14,880 bases of DNA. Origin: an uncultured Bacteroides sp. (GTDB lineage Bacteria; Bacteroidota; Bacteroidia; Bacteroidales; Bacteroidaceae). A model generated the notes under the pieces. The model worked only from the letters and a program-made list of their open reading frames with translations. It did not search any database and was not told where the DNA came from. The DNA lies in the NCBI GenBank assembly GCA_900551645.1, contig URWP01000040.1, forward strand, positions 1 to 14,880, in the 5' to 3' direction. A program made the translations under genes and the position numbers. Positions 7,573-14,880 of the stretch are shown here, in pieces. Each line of letters opens with the position of its first letter. Position 1 is the first letter of the stretch.

Positions 7573-7602
7573 TCATCAGTAGGAACATTAACTGATAGAC
7601 TT

Positions 7603-8889
7603 ATGGACAGAAACAACTTACATTTCGAAACTTTACAATTACATGTAGGGCAGGAACAGCCGGAACAAGCTACTGATGCCCGTGCCGTACCCATTTATCA
7701 GACTACTTCATATGTCTTCCGCAATTCGGCCCATGCGGCTGCCCGGTTCAGTCTGGAAGAGGTGGGAAATATTTACGGTCGTCTGACCAATCCGACTCAA
7801 GAGATATTCGAGAAACGGATAGCTACGCTTGAAGGAGGAGTGTCAGCGTTGGCTGTAGCTTCCGGGGCAGCGGCCATTGCGTATGCTATTCAGAATATTA
7901 CCCGTCAGGGGGATCATATTGTAGCAGCAAATACCATTTATGGAGGAACTTACAACTTGATGGCGAATACTTTGCCGGTGTATGGAGTGACTGCTTCGTT
8001 TGTTGATCCGAGTGATTCGGAAAATTTTGAACGGGCCATTCAGGAAAACACCAAAGCGCTTTTTATAGAGACCTTTGGAAACCCTAACTGTAATCTGATT
8101 GATATCCGGAAAGTGGCCGATATTGCTCATCGCCACAGGATTCCGTTGATTGTAGACAATACTTTTGGTACTCCATACTTGATTCGTCCCATTGAATATG
8201 GAGCAGATATTGTGGTACATTCCGCCACAAAATTTATTGGTGGTCATGGAACCTCTTTGGGAGGTGTCATCGTTGATTCCGGTAAGTTTGACTGGACCGC
8301 TTCCGGTAAGTTTCCGCAGTTGACAGAACCAGATCCTAATTACCATGGTGTCCGTTTTGTTGAGACAGCTGGCGAGACAGCCTATGTGTTACGCATTCGG
8401 GCTGTCCTGTTGCGTGATACTGGAGCTTGTATTAGCCCTTTTAATGCTTTTTTGTTGCTGCAAGGGCTTGAAACTCTTTCATTGCGTATAGAGCGTCATG
8501 TAGAAAATGCCTTGAAAGTGGTAGAATTCTTGAATGCTCATCCGAAGGTAAAGAAAGTGAATCATCCTTCACTGTTTAATCATCCGGATCATGTTTTGTA
8601 TCAGCGGTATTTTCCAAAGGGAGCAGGATCTATTTTTACTTTCGAACTGGCCGGTGGAAGAGAAGAAGCTTTTGGTTTCATAGACCATTTGGAAATCTTT
8701 TCGTTATTGGCTAATGTGGCTGATGCAAAGTCATTGGTAATTCATCCGGCCAGCACCACTCATTCGCAACTGACCGCACAGGAACTAGTTAGTCAGGGAA
8801 TTTCTGAAGGCACAGTACGGTTGTCGGTTGGTATAGAGCACATTGATGATTTGTTGGCTGATTTGGAGCAAGCCTTGGCTGCGGTCTGA
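7603..8889 (+). CDS. metY: O-acetylhomoserine sulfhydrylase (MetY type, PLP-dependent)
   Basis: A 428-residue cytoplasmic enzyme of the Cys/Met-metabolism PLP family. It converts O-acetyl-L-homoserine plus sulfide to L-homocysteine and acetate, giving direct sulfhydrylation for methionine synthesis. The opening FETLQLHVGQ, the YGR loop (58-60; contacts cofactor phosphate of the partner subunit), SGAAAI (88-93), the YGGTYN stacking-Tyr region (113-118), D185 for the pyridine nitrogen, and SATK-F with the cofactor lysine at K210 are all present. R406 in VRLSVG is the expected substrate-carboxylate anchor. The length and the extended acceptor-loop region fit MetY rather than the shorter MetB/MetC. 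ATG 7603 is chosen because the promoter overlaps the longer in-frame TTG. The gene stands alone, divergent from an Lrp-type regulator and closed by the hairpin at 8895-8928. Confidence 0.93.
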   Translation: MDRNNLHFETLQLHVGQEQPEQATDARAVPIYQTTSYVFRNSAHAAARFSLEEVGNIYGRLTNPTQEIFEKRIATLEGGVSALAVASGAAAIAYAIQNITRQGDHIVAANTIYGGTYNLMANTLPVYGVTASFVDPSDSENFERAIQENTKALFIETFGNPNCNLIDIRKVADIAHRHRIPLIVDNTFGTPYLIRPIEYGADIVVHSATKFIGGHGTSLGGVIVDSGKFDWTASGKFPQLTEPDPNYHGVRFVETAGETAYVLRIRAVLLRDTGACISPFNAFLLLQGLETLSLRIERHVENALKVVEFLNAHPKVKKVNHPSLFNHPDHVLYQRYFPKGAGSIFTFELAGGREEAFGFIDHLEIFSLLANVADAKSLVIHPASTTHSQLTAQELVSQGISEGTVRLSVGIEHIDDLLADLEQALAAV

Positions 8890-8894
8890 AAAAG

Positions 8895-8928
8895 AAAAGG
8901 TGTGTCAGAAGATTCCGACACACCTTTT
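8895..8928. terminator. Bidirectional terminator shared by metY and rpsP
   Basis: A perfect 12-bp stem, AAAAGGTGTGTC (8895-8906) with GACACACCTTTT (8917-8928), encloses a 10-base loop. It ends in T-rich sequence on both strands. It begins 5 bases after the metY stop and lies 25 bases past the rpsP stop, so it can end both convergent transcripts. Confidence 0.88.
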
Positions 8929-8953
8929 CTGTGTTTCTTGCAGTAAAAAAGAA

Positions 8954-9502
8954 TTAAGCTTCAGCCGGAGCTTCAGTTGCTTCTTCAGCTGGAGCAGCTT
9001 CAGCGTTAGCGGCAGCTTCAGCTTCTGCTTTTGCAGCAGCTTCTGCAGCTTTCTTTTCAGCTACTTTCTTAGCGATTTCTTCGTTTACTTTCTTTTCAGC
9101 TTCCAGACGTGCTTTAGCTTCAGCCTTCTTAGCTTCTTCTTCCTTAGCCTTCAAAGCAGCCAGACCTGACTGTTTGTTTTCTTTCCAAGCGTTGAATTTA
9201 GCTTCAGCCTGTGCTTCGTCAAATGCACCTTTTGCTACACCGCCCAGCAAGTGTTTCTTCATGTAAACACCTTCGCGAGACAAGATGTTGCGTACTGTAT
9301 CTGTAGGTTGTGCACCTGTCATCACCCAGTACAATGCACGGTCAAAATTCAAATCTACTGTGGCAGGATTGGTATTTGGATTGTAAGTACCAATTTTCTC
9401 AGTAAATCTACCATCACGTGGTGCTTTTGCATCTGCAATAACAATTGAATAGAACGCATAGCTTTTACGTCCGTTTCTCTGCAATCTGATTTTAGTTGCC
9501 AT
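8954..9502 (-). CDS. rpsP: 30S ribosomal protein S16 with long C-terminal extension
   Basis: A 182-residue protein. Residues 1-84 are the S16 fold (MATKIRLQRNGRK start, YxIVIADAKAPRDGRF, EKIGTYNP, DRALYWVMTGAQPTDTVRNI), an early-binding protein of the 30S body. S16 proteins are often only about 80-100 residues long. Here a charged helical tail follows, about 95-182: first Lys/Glu/Ala repeats with helix or coiled-coil character (about 112-165), then an acidic Ala/Glu/Pro end. As far as I recall, long tails are common in Bacteroidota S16. A strong promoter lies just upstream and a hairpin terminator just downstream, so it seems monocistronic rather than in the rpsP-rimM-trmD operon of other bacteria. 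Confidence 0.96.
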   Translation of the reverse strand: MATKIRLQRNGRKSYAFYSIVIADAKAPRDGRFTEKIGTYNPNTNPATVDLNFDRALYWVMTGAQPTDTVRNILSREGVYMKKHLLGGVAKGAFDEAQAEAKFNAWKENKQSGLAALKAKEEEAKKAEAKARLEAEKKVNEEIAKKVAEKKAAEAAAKAEAEAAANAEAAPAEEATEAPAEA

Positions 9503-9566
9503 TTCTTAACGTTAAAATTTTAATGTGAATGATTTGAATTATGCTAATAACCCGTATTAGCGGGTG

Positions 9567-9598
9567 CAAAGGTAGTGGTTTTATTTGGTTTTACCAAA
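9567..9598 (-). promoter_or_regulatory. rpsP: Strong consensus promoter of rpsP
   Basis: On the - strand: TTTG (9598-9595), a 20-base spacer, then TACCTTTG (9574-9567). Both boxes match the Bacteroides primary-sigma consensus fully, as expected for a highly expressed ribosomal gene. Transcription should start near 9560, with a leader of about 58 bases. The start region carries two overlapping small hairpins (9543-9565). Confidence 0.85.
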
Positions 9599-9641
9599 AG
9601 TGTGCTGCCTTTTTCTTTTATTTTCAGGTTCTTTTCTGTAT

Positions 9642-11636
9642 TTATGCTTCCTTTTTAAGGCTCATGCTGGCTTTCACTAAGAAAATAATCAGGCAAATGT
9701 AAGCTAATAGTGATATTACTTGGCTTGTCGGATTGTCCAGCCATGACTCGTTGATTACATTCACATTGCAGTAACGCAGGATAGCGCTTACTACTCCCAT
9801 CAGGGCACCTCCGGCAATGAATCCGGAAGCCAGCAGGGTTCCTTTCTCACCACGGGCCGAGTTGACAGCTTCGTCTTTGCTGCGGGTTGTAACGTACCAG
9901 TTGATGGCTCCTCCTACTAGTAACGGCAAGTTCAGTTCCAGTGGAATAAACATACCCAAGGCAAAGGCTAAGGCAGGTACCTTGCAGAAAGTTAGAATGA
10001 GAGCTAACAGGGCGCCGACACCATATAGTAGCCACGGGGCACCTACTCCGTTCATTAGAGGATCTATGACGGCTGCCATTGCATTAGCCTGAGGTGCTGC
10101 CAGTTGTCCGCTGGTAAATCCGTATGAGTCGTTCAGAACCATAATAACACCACCTACGGTAGCGGCTGATACCAATGTACCCAGGAATTTCCAACTTTCC
10201 TGTTTCTTCGGAGTGCTTCCCAGCCAATAGCCAATTTTCAGGTCAGTGATGAAACCGCCAGCCATGGAAAGTGCTGTACATACCACACCTCCCATTACTA
10301 GAGCAGCCACCATACCGGTAGCACCTTTCAGTCCTACAGCTACCATGATGACAGATGCAAGAATCAAGGTCATCAGGGTCATACCAGATACCGGATTGGT
10401 CCCTACAATGGCAATAGCATTGGCGGCAACTGTTGTAAACAGGAAGGAGATGACAGCTACCAACAGGATAGCTACGATTGTATGCAGTATATCGCCTTGC
10501 ATTACATCAAAATAAAAGAATGCCAGAATTAGCAGGAGTGTAAAGATGGAACCAAAAGCAATAAATTTCATGGAAAGGTCTTTTTGGGTACGTTCGGTAG
10601 TTTCTACGACCTTTTTCCCACCCATTTCTTTTCCAGCCAGACTCACTGCGCTTTTGATGATGTCCCATGAGCGGACTATACCGATGATACCGGCCATAGC
10701 GATGCCTCCGATACCGATGCTTTTGGCATATTCGCTGAAAATCTGTTCTGGAGTCATGTCTTTTACGGCCTGGGTGATATCAGGATTCCATGCATTCAGT
10801 ATCTGGTCTCCCCAAATCAGAGAAAGTCCGGGAACGATAATCAGCCAGACTGCTATTGAACCGGCACAGATGATAGCAGCATATTTCAGACCTACAATGT
10901 ACCCTAATCCCAAGACTGCAGCTCCTGTATTGATTTTGAAGACCAGCTTGAATTTGTCTGCCAAGGTTTCTCCCCATCCGCATACCCGGCTGGTAAAGTT
11001 CTCGTTCCACCATCCTAAGGTACCTACAATGAAGTCATACAATCCTCCGACGAGTCCGGCAAGCAACAGTGGCTTGGCCTGGTCTCCACCTTTTTCCCCC
11101 GCTACAAGGACTTGGGTGCTGGCTGTCGCTTCAGGGAAAGGATATTCACCGTGTTTTTCTTTCACGAAATATTTTCGGAATGGAATCAGGAAAAGAATGC
11201 CTAGTACACCTCCCAATAAGGAACTGATGAACATTTGCATAAAATTGACAGTCATTTCCGGATATTTTTCCTGAAGAATGTAAAGGGCTGGTAGGGTAAA
11301 GATGGCTCCTGCCACAATTACACCCGAGCATGCGCCGATAGACTGGATGATGACATTTTCTCCCAAAGCTCCTTTTCGTTTGGTGGCACTTGATACTCCT
11401 ACAGCAATGATGGCAATCGGAATAGCTGCTTCAAATACCTGACCTACTTTCAGTCCTAAATAGGCCGCGGCAGCCGAAAAGATAATGGCCATGATGATAC
11501 CCCAGGAAACTGATCGGAAATTGACTTCGGGGTATTCTTTGTCCGGTGACATCAATGGTTCATATTTCTCACCGGGTTTTAACGGGCGGAACGCGTTTTC
11601 AGGGAGTCCCGCCTGCTTTTCGAATTCTTCTTTCAT
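9642..11636 (-). CDS. OPT-family oligopeptide transporter
   Basis: A 664-residue inner-membrane protein. After a hydrophilic N-terminus of about 40 residues it is almost wholly hydrophobic, with roughly 14-16 membrane spans. The family hallmark GEYPFPEATA (163-172) lies in the loop after an early span. Glycine-rich spans (YLGLKVGQ; GALGENVIIQSIGA) fit the OPT fold. Members are proton-coupled secondary transporters of small peptides or, in the YSL branch, metal chelates; bacterial members are mostly presumed peptide carriers. ATG at 11636 is chosen over an in-frame TTG at 11648 because ATG is favoured and the leader from the upstream -7 box then has normal length. There is no clear terminator between its stop and rpsP, so some read-through into rpsP is possible. 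The substrate is unknown. Confidence 0.9.
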   Translation of the reverse strand: MKEEFEKQAGLPENAFRPLKPGEKYEPLMSPDKEYPEVNFRSVSWGIIMAIIFSAAAAYLGLKVGQVFEAAIPIAIIAVGVSSATKRKGALGENVIIQSIGACSGVIVAGAIFTLPALYILQEKYPEMTVNFMQMFISSLLGGVLGILFLIPFRKYFVKEKHGEYPFPEATASTQVLVAGEKGGDQAKPLLLAGLVGGLYDFIVGTLGWWNENFTSRVCGWGETLADKFKLVFKINTGAAVLGLGYIVGLKYAAIICAGSIAVWLIIVPGLSLIWGDQILNAWNPDITQAVKDMTPEQIFSEYAKSIGIGGIAMAGIIGIVRSWDIIKSAVSLAGKEMGGKKVVETTERTQKDLSMKFIAFGSIFTLLLILAFFYFDVMQGDILHTIVAILLVAVISFLFTTVAANAIAIVGTNPVSGMTLMTLILASVIMVAVGLKGATGMVAALVMGGVVCTALSMAGGFITDLKIGYWLGSTPKKQESWKFLGTLVSAATVGGVIMVLNDSYGFTSGQLAAPQANAMAAVIDPLMNGVGAPWLLYGVGALLALILTFCKVPALAFALGMFIPLELNLPLLVGGAINWYVTTRSKDEAVNSARGEKGTLLASGFIAGGALMGVVSAILRYCNVNVINESWLDNPTSQVISLLAYICLIIFLVKASMSLKKEA

Positions 11637-11682
11637 GTGTGTTTTCAATTATAAGTGTGAATTATTTGACTTTTTTCGTGTC

Positions 11683-11690
11683 CAAATGTA
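11683..11690 (-). promoter_or_regulatory. -7 promoter box of the OPT transporter gene
   Basis: Read on the - strand this is TACATTTG, an exact TAnnTTTG match. About 20 bases further upstream lies TTTCG (11714-11710), a poor TTTG-like -33. The predicted leader is about 40 bases to the ATG at 11636. Confidence 0.55.
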
Positions 11691-11757
11691 CGAAAAATAG
11701 CTTGAACGGCGAAAGAACAGGCTTTTTTTACGTTCAATTCATCCTAGATGTACGGCT

Positions 11758-11805
11758 AAAAAATAACAATCTCCTTATGGACGGCAGGCGTTCTTAAGGA
11801 GATTG
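11758..11805 (-). terminator. Rho-independent terminator after the DUF1573 gene
   Basis: Arms at 11767-11777 (CAATCTCCTTA) and 11795-11805 form a perfect 11-bp stem with a 17-base loop. Read leftward, the stem is followed by TTATTTTTTA (11766-11757), a U-rich tract. There is no T-run on the other side, so it works only on the - strand. It lies about 90 bases past the DUF1573 stop. Confidence 0.75.
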
Positions 11806-11894
11806 GCTAGATTCCTTTATGGGAGTCTTTATCAGGAAGTGATTTCAGTTATTGGAATCCCATCCCGTTTAAAATTATGAAGAAGATGTTGTGT

Positions 11895-12296
11895 TTACTG
11901 TACTTTGGCACTGGCCGGCTGCATGTCCCCTTCGATGATCAGACGAGTGATTTCATCCTTAGCATTGGTACGTAGGGTGACGGTTTTTCGGAAATGTCCC
12001 GGAAATTTACCTGTACCGTCGTAAGTTACGGTTATTTCACCGGTTTCTCCCGGTCTGATAGGTTCTTTAGGGTATTTAGGTACGGTACATCCACACGAAG
12101 CCATGGCCTGATGAATAACCAACGGTCCGTCTCCTGTATTAGTGAATTTGAATTTGCAGGTTACTTTCGGCTGGTCTTCGTAGAATATACCGAAATCGTG
12201 AGTTGTCTTTTCAAAATAAATCTGTGCTGTTCCCTGTGCCCATATCAAAACAGTGCTTATTACCAGGAAAAGCAACGTGCTAATAATTTTTTTCAT
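11895..12296 (-). CDS. Small exported DUF1573 protein
   Basis: A 133-residue protein with a signal peptide (MKKIIST... ending near IWA-Q, about residue 20). A single Ig-like beta domain of the DUF1573 type follows: FEKTTHDFGIF, KFTNTGDGPLVI, SCGCTVP with C68-G-C70, then PGETGEITVTYD and the closing TVTLRTNA. Many such proteins occur in Bacteroidota, usually periplasmic or outer-membrane associated. The biochemical role is unknown, and the C-G-C pair could bind metal or form disulfides. An in-frame ATG at 12401 would add 35 residues before the signal peptide, but it lies upstream of the -7 box at 12321-12328, so ATG 12296 is used. The gene stands between relA/spoT and an OPT transporter, with its own promoter and terminator. 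Confidence 0.88.
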   Translation of the reverse strand: MKKIISTLLFLVISTVLIWAQGTAQIYFEKTTHDFGIFYEDQPKVTCKFKFTNTGDGPLVIHQAMASCGCTVPKYPKEPIRPGETGEITVTYDGTGKFPGHFRKTVTLRTNAKDEITRLIIEGDMQPASAKVQ

Positions 12297-12320
12297 TATT
12301 GTTTTATTTTTAAACCGACA

Positions 12321-12328
12321 CAAATATA
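12321..12328 (-). promoter_or_regulatory. -7 promoter box of the DUF1573 gene
   Basis: On the - strand this reads TATATTTG, an exact TAnnTTTG match. No TTTG is seen at -33. The implied leader is short, roughly 18 bases, which supports the start at 12296. Confidence 0.55.
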
Positions 12329-12412
12329 CAGATATTGTTTTTATTACTTCTTGTTTGATTAGGTTTATTAACAAAGCTTTGGCATTCAACTGTCTTTTCA
12401 AAAGCTGTTTGT

Positions 12413-14629
12413 TTATCCCCTGCTTACTTGTTTAACCCCTTTAACGGTTTTTATTTTCTTGATGAGCGATTCCAGTTTCGTGTTGTCATCTACCATCACT
12501 GTCAGCATACCGGAAAAAAGGCCGTCGTTCGAGTCGATACTGATGGAACGTAGCAGAATATTGGTTTCCTTATTGATGATAGAGGTAATGTTGGTTACGA
12601 TACCTATATCATCGTGCCCTACTACGCGGAGTCGGATAGGATACTGTTTCCCCTGACTCTTACCAGCCCAGCGTGCCCGCACAATACGATAAGGGAAGCG
12701 AGCCCTCATTTCCTTGGCGTTCGGACAGTCACAGCGGTGTATCTTGATACCTCCTGAGATGGTTACGAAACCGAATACCTCATCTCCGTAAATTGGGTTG
12801 CAGCATTTGGCCAGGTTAAAATCAATGCCTTTCAGGTTCTGGTCAATGACCAACACGTCATCTTTGTAATAGTCTTTACCTTCGGTGGCTTGCTGGATAT
12901 TGAATCCTTCTGCACTGCGGTAACTGATTTCTTCCCGCTGTTCGGTTTCTTTCCGTTGCATTTCTACATAGCGGTCAATGAGGATATTGATGTCCAGGCT
13001 CTCATCGGAAATGCTCCGGTAGAAATCAGTTACGGTCTTATAGCCCAGTTTCTTGATGAGACGCATCAAAATGGCCTCATCGTATTCTATCTTGCGATTC
13101 TTGAATTTCCGTTCCAGTGTTTCGCGGGCAAACTGTGTCTGTTTGGCCGCGATTTCTTTCAAGGCCTGACGGATTTTGGTACGGGCTTTCGAAGTGGTTA
13201 CGAAGTTCAGCCAGTCCTGTTTGGGAGTTTGGGCAGAAGAAGTCATGATTTCTACCTGGTCTCCACTGACCAGCGGTTGACGCACCTGAGCGTTTTTACC
13301 GTTCACTTTCGCGCCAATGCAGCGACACCCGATATTGGTATGGATAGTAAAGGCAAAATCCAGCACAGTAGCTCCTTGAGGCAACTTGTAAAGGTCTCCT
13401 TTTGGGGTAAAGACAAAAACTTCGTCTTTATATAGATCCAGTTTGAACTGGTCCATAGCTTCCATATCACTGTCGGCATTTTCCAATGTTTCCCGAATAG
13501 AGTTCAGCCATTCGTCCAGTCCCGATTCACCTTTCACACCTTTGTAGCGCCAATGGGCTGCCAATCCTTTTTCGGCAATTTCATCCATACGTTCGGTACG
13601 TATCTGTACTTCCACCCATTTCCCTTCAGGTCCCATTACAGTGATGTGCAGTGATTCATAACCGTTACTTTTCGGAACAGACAGCCAGTCACGCAGACGT
13701 TTCGGATTCGGCAGATACATATCTGTTACAATGGAGTATACCTGCCAGCATTCCTGCTTTTCTTTATCTTCCGGAGAATCCAGAATGACACGGATGGCAA
13801 ACAGATCGTATACCCCTTCGAACGGGCATCCTTGTTTCTTCATCTTCTGATAAATAGAATGGATGGATTTGGTCCGTCCTTTGATATGGAACTTCAGTCC
13901 GCTTTCTTCCAGTTTCCGTTTTACCGGTTCGATAAAGGCTTCGATATAGCGGTCTCGGGCAGCTTTGGTAGCGTTCAGCTTATCCTTGATGTGATAATAG
14001 ATGTCATGCTGGGTGTATTTCAATGACAGGTCTTCCAGTTCCGATTTCAGTTTATAAAGTCCCAGTTTATGAGCCAAAGGAGCATACAGGTATGCTGCTT
14101 CATTGGCCACTTCCAGCCGGGCTTCATTGTTTTCACTGTCTTTTATCTGACGCATCAGGTTCACACGGTCGGCAATGATAATCAGTATAACCCGCATGTC
14201 TTCGGCGAATGAAAGTAGCAGGTTCCGGAAGTTTTCCGATTCGATAGTCGGGCTTTTGGCATATAGATCGTTGATACGTACCAGCCCTCGAATGATACCT
14301 GCTACGTCACTACCGTATTCGCGTTCTACGGATTCCAAGGTACAGAGGCCGTATTTTACCGATTCATGGAGCATGATTCCTAAAATGGAGGCTCGGCGCA
14401 TACCTATTTCTTCGGCAACAATCATGGCCGTCTGCATATCCTTGATGATGGGATTCATTCCAAATACGTTGCGCGGAATGCTTCCTCCCTGCATAACGTT
14501 TACCAGGTGGGCCTTCAGCTTCCGGCAGTCATCTTTTTGGAGCGTATCTTTGGATAATTGTAGTAGTCTTTTATATAACGTAATGAGCTGTTCGTGCTCT
14601 TGCGGAGTGAAAAATGTATTTCCTTCCAT
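12413..14629 (-). CDS. relA: RelA/SpoT homologue, (p)ppGpp synthetase with degenerate hydrolase domain
   Basis: A 738-residue long RSH protein controlling the stringent response. From the N-terminus: a hydrolase-type helical domain (about 35-190), a synthetase domain (about 225-360; GRTKSIHSIYQKM, YD at 274-275, GYESLH, VEVQIRT with E340), TGS (about 400-462), helical domain, Cys cluster C609-C610...H631-x-C633-x-C635, and ACT (about 662-738). The hydrolase HD...ED residues are lost: HESVKYG at 88-94, and ADRVNLM (153-159) lacks the expected Asn. It should therefore make but not degrade (p)ppGpp. The substrate-preference motif is R311-L-R-D314, closer to RxKD of bifunctional enzymes than to ExDD of proteobacterial RelA. 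An ATG two codons upstream (14635) is equally possible; the far longer frame to 14836 is unlikely because its extra N-terminus overlaps the divergent gene. Confidence 0.93.
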   Translation of the reverse strand: MEGNTFFTPQEHEQLITLYKRLLQLSKDTLQKDDCRKLKAHLVNVMQGGSIPRNVFGMNPIIKDMQTAMIVAEEIGMRRASILGIMLHESVKYGLCTLESVEREYGSDVAGIIRGLVRINDLYAKSPTIESENFRNLLLSFAEDMRVILIIIADRVNLMRQIKDSENNEARLEVANEAAYLYAPLAHKLGLYKLKSELEDLSLKYTQHDIYYHIKDKLNATKAARDRYIEAFIEPVKRKLEESGLKFHIKGRTKSIHSIYQKMKKQGCPFEGVYDLFAIRVILDSPEDKEKQECWQVYSIVTDMYLPNPKRLRDWLSVPKSNGYESLHITVMGPEGKWVEVQIRTERMDEIAEKGLAAHWRYKGVKGESGLDEWLNSIRETLENADSDMEAMDQFKLDLYKDEVFVFTPKGDLYKLPQGATVLDFAFTIHTNIGCRCIGAKVNGKNAQVRQPLVSGDQVEIMTSSAQTPKQDWLNFVTTSKARTKIRQALKEIAAKQTQFARETLERKFKNRKIEYDEAILMRLIKKLGYKTVTDFYRSISDESLDINILIDRYVEMQRKETEQREEISYRSAEGFNIQQATEGKDYYKDDVLVIDQNLKGIDFNLAKCCNPIYGDEVFGFVTISGGIKIHRCDCPNAKEMRARFPYRIVRARWAGKSQGKQYPIRLRVVGHDDIGIVTNITSIINKETNILLRSISIDSNDGLFSGMLTVMVDDNTKLESLIKKIKTVKGVKQVSRG

Positions 14630-14653
14630 AAACATAAAAATTTTCTTTTTGGG

Positions 14654-14661
14654 TAAAGATA
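14654..14661 (-). promoter_or_regulatory. relA: Weak -7-like box before relA
   Basis: On the - strand TATCTTTA, seven of eight matches to TAnnTTTG, 25 bases before the ATG at 14629. No -33 TTTG is seen at the right spacing. Kept as the best candidate only. Confidence 0.3.
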
Positions 14662-14703
14662 CTTTTTTTATTGGTTTGTAGGGAAGAATTTCGTTATTTT
14701 TTA

Positions 14704-14711
14704 TATTTTTG
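14704..14711 (+). promoter_or_regulatory. -7 promoter box of the DUF4301 gene
   Basis: TATTTTTG is an exact TAnnTTTG match, about 50 bases before the ATG at 14761. The nearest TTTG (14675-14678) is 25 bases upstream, longer than the usual spacing of about 20, so the -33 half is uncertain. The relA and DUF4301 promoters lie back to back in 131 bases. Confidence 0.5.
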
Positions 14712-14760
14712 AGCATTAAATCTATACGGATGAAGTTTCTATAACCTAAAATATATAAAT

Positions 14761-14880
14761 ATGTTGACACACGAAGACAAAGAATTGTTGGCCAAGAAAG
14801 GCATTTCGGAAGAAAAAATTGCTGAACAATTGGCATGTTTTGAGAAAGGATTCCCCTTCCTGAAACTTTCTGCTGCAGCC
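14761..14880 (+). CDS. DUF4301 family protein, N-terminal part, cut by window edge
   Basis: Forty codons are visible and the frame is open at the window end. The product begins MLTHEDKELLAKKGIS, continues with EEKIAEQLACFEKGFPFLKL and ends AAA. The helix plus the FxxGFPFLKLxAAA motif is what I recall for the N-terminus of DUF4301 proteins of Bacteroidota (usually about 500 residues, function unknown). Given only 40 residues, the family call is moderate. It is divergent from relA. There is no signal peptide, so it should be cytoplasmic. Confidence 0.7.
   Translation, partial: MLTHEDKELLAKKGISEEKIAEQLACFEKGFPFLKLSAAA

Noticed and set aside
7570..7602. TTG start giving a longer MetY
   Set aside because: The TTG lies within the -7 promoter box, upstream of the predicted transcript start. 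The family N-terminus fits the ATG at 7603.
8843..9169. Open + strand frame with Ser/Phe/Cys-rich product overlapping the 3' half of rpsP
   Set aside because: It is the complement of the repetitive Ala/Lys/Glu codons of the S16 tail and it crosses the metY-rpsP terminator. It has no start signals of its own.
10546..11274. 242-codon + strand frame inside the OPT transporter gene
   Set aside because: It is antisense to a well-supported membrane protein with a family motif. The product is rich in Pro/Ser/Ile as expected from complementing hydrophobic codons, and no promoter is seen.
14630..14836. N-terminal extension of the RelA/SpoT frame to 14836
   Set aside because: It would add 69 residues that do not resemble the family, would overlap the divergent DUF4301 start, and lies upstream of the candidate promoter.

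Overview
This window looks like chromosomal DNA from a gut-type Bacteroidales, most likely Bacteroides or Phocaeicola. Four things point there: promoters with the Bacteroides -33 TTTG / -7 TAnnTTTG pattern, outer-membrane lipoproteins with acidic residues after the lipid cysteine, an S16 ribosomal protein with a long Ala/Lys/Glu tail, and DUF1573 and DUF4301 genes. There are ten genes: nine complete and one cut by the right edge. I see no tRNA, rRNA, CRISPR array, insertion sequence, phage gene or attachment site.

Left part (1-6967), + strand. After two adjacent hairpins (44-67 and the terminator at 80-120) and a roughly 300-base leader, there is a three-gene cell-surface locus. It encodes a 902-residue TonB-dependent receptor, an 816-residue lipoprotein with duplicated modules, and, behind a strong terminator hairpin, a lipoprotein carrying a DNA/RNA non-specific endonuclease domain. 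There is no SusD partner and no glycoside hydrolase, so this is not a classical polysaccharide utilization locus. A working model is surface binding, cutting and TonB-driven import of nucleic-acid fragments or something attached to them. That is inference from gene context.

Middle part (6978-8928). An Lrp/AsnC regulator (-) is divergent from metY (+), the PLP enzyme that makes homocysteine from O-acetylhomoserine and sulfide. Both promoters lie in the 163 bases between the genes, and an imperfect palindrome overlaps the regulator's own -7 box. This suggests an amino-acid-responsive switch. metY and the convergent rpsP share one bidirectional terminator.

Right part (8954-14629), all on the - strand: rpsP (S16), an OPT-family oligopeptide transporter, a small exported DUF1573 protein, and a long RelA/SpoT homologue whose hydrolase motifs are degenerate while its synthetase motifs are intact. 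Promoter or terminator signals between most of them suggest mainly separate transcription units. A DUF4301 gene starts divergently from the RelA/SpoT gene and runs off the right edge.

The part most worth following up is the receptor / modular lipoprotein / nuclease locus. The rest is mostly conserved housekeeping sequence with some regulatory detail of interest. For four genes (metY, OPT, DUF1573, relA/spoT) the longest open frame begins upstream of the likely start, and I chose a shorter start each time.
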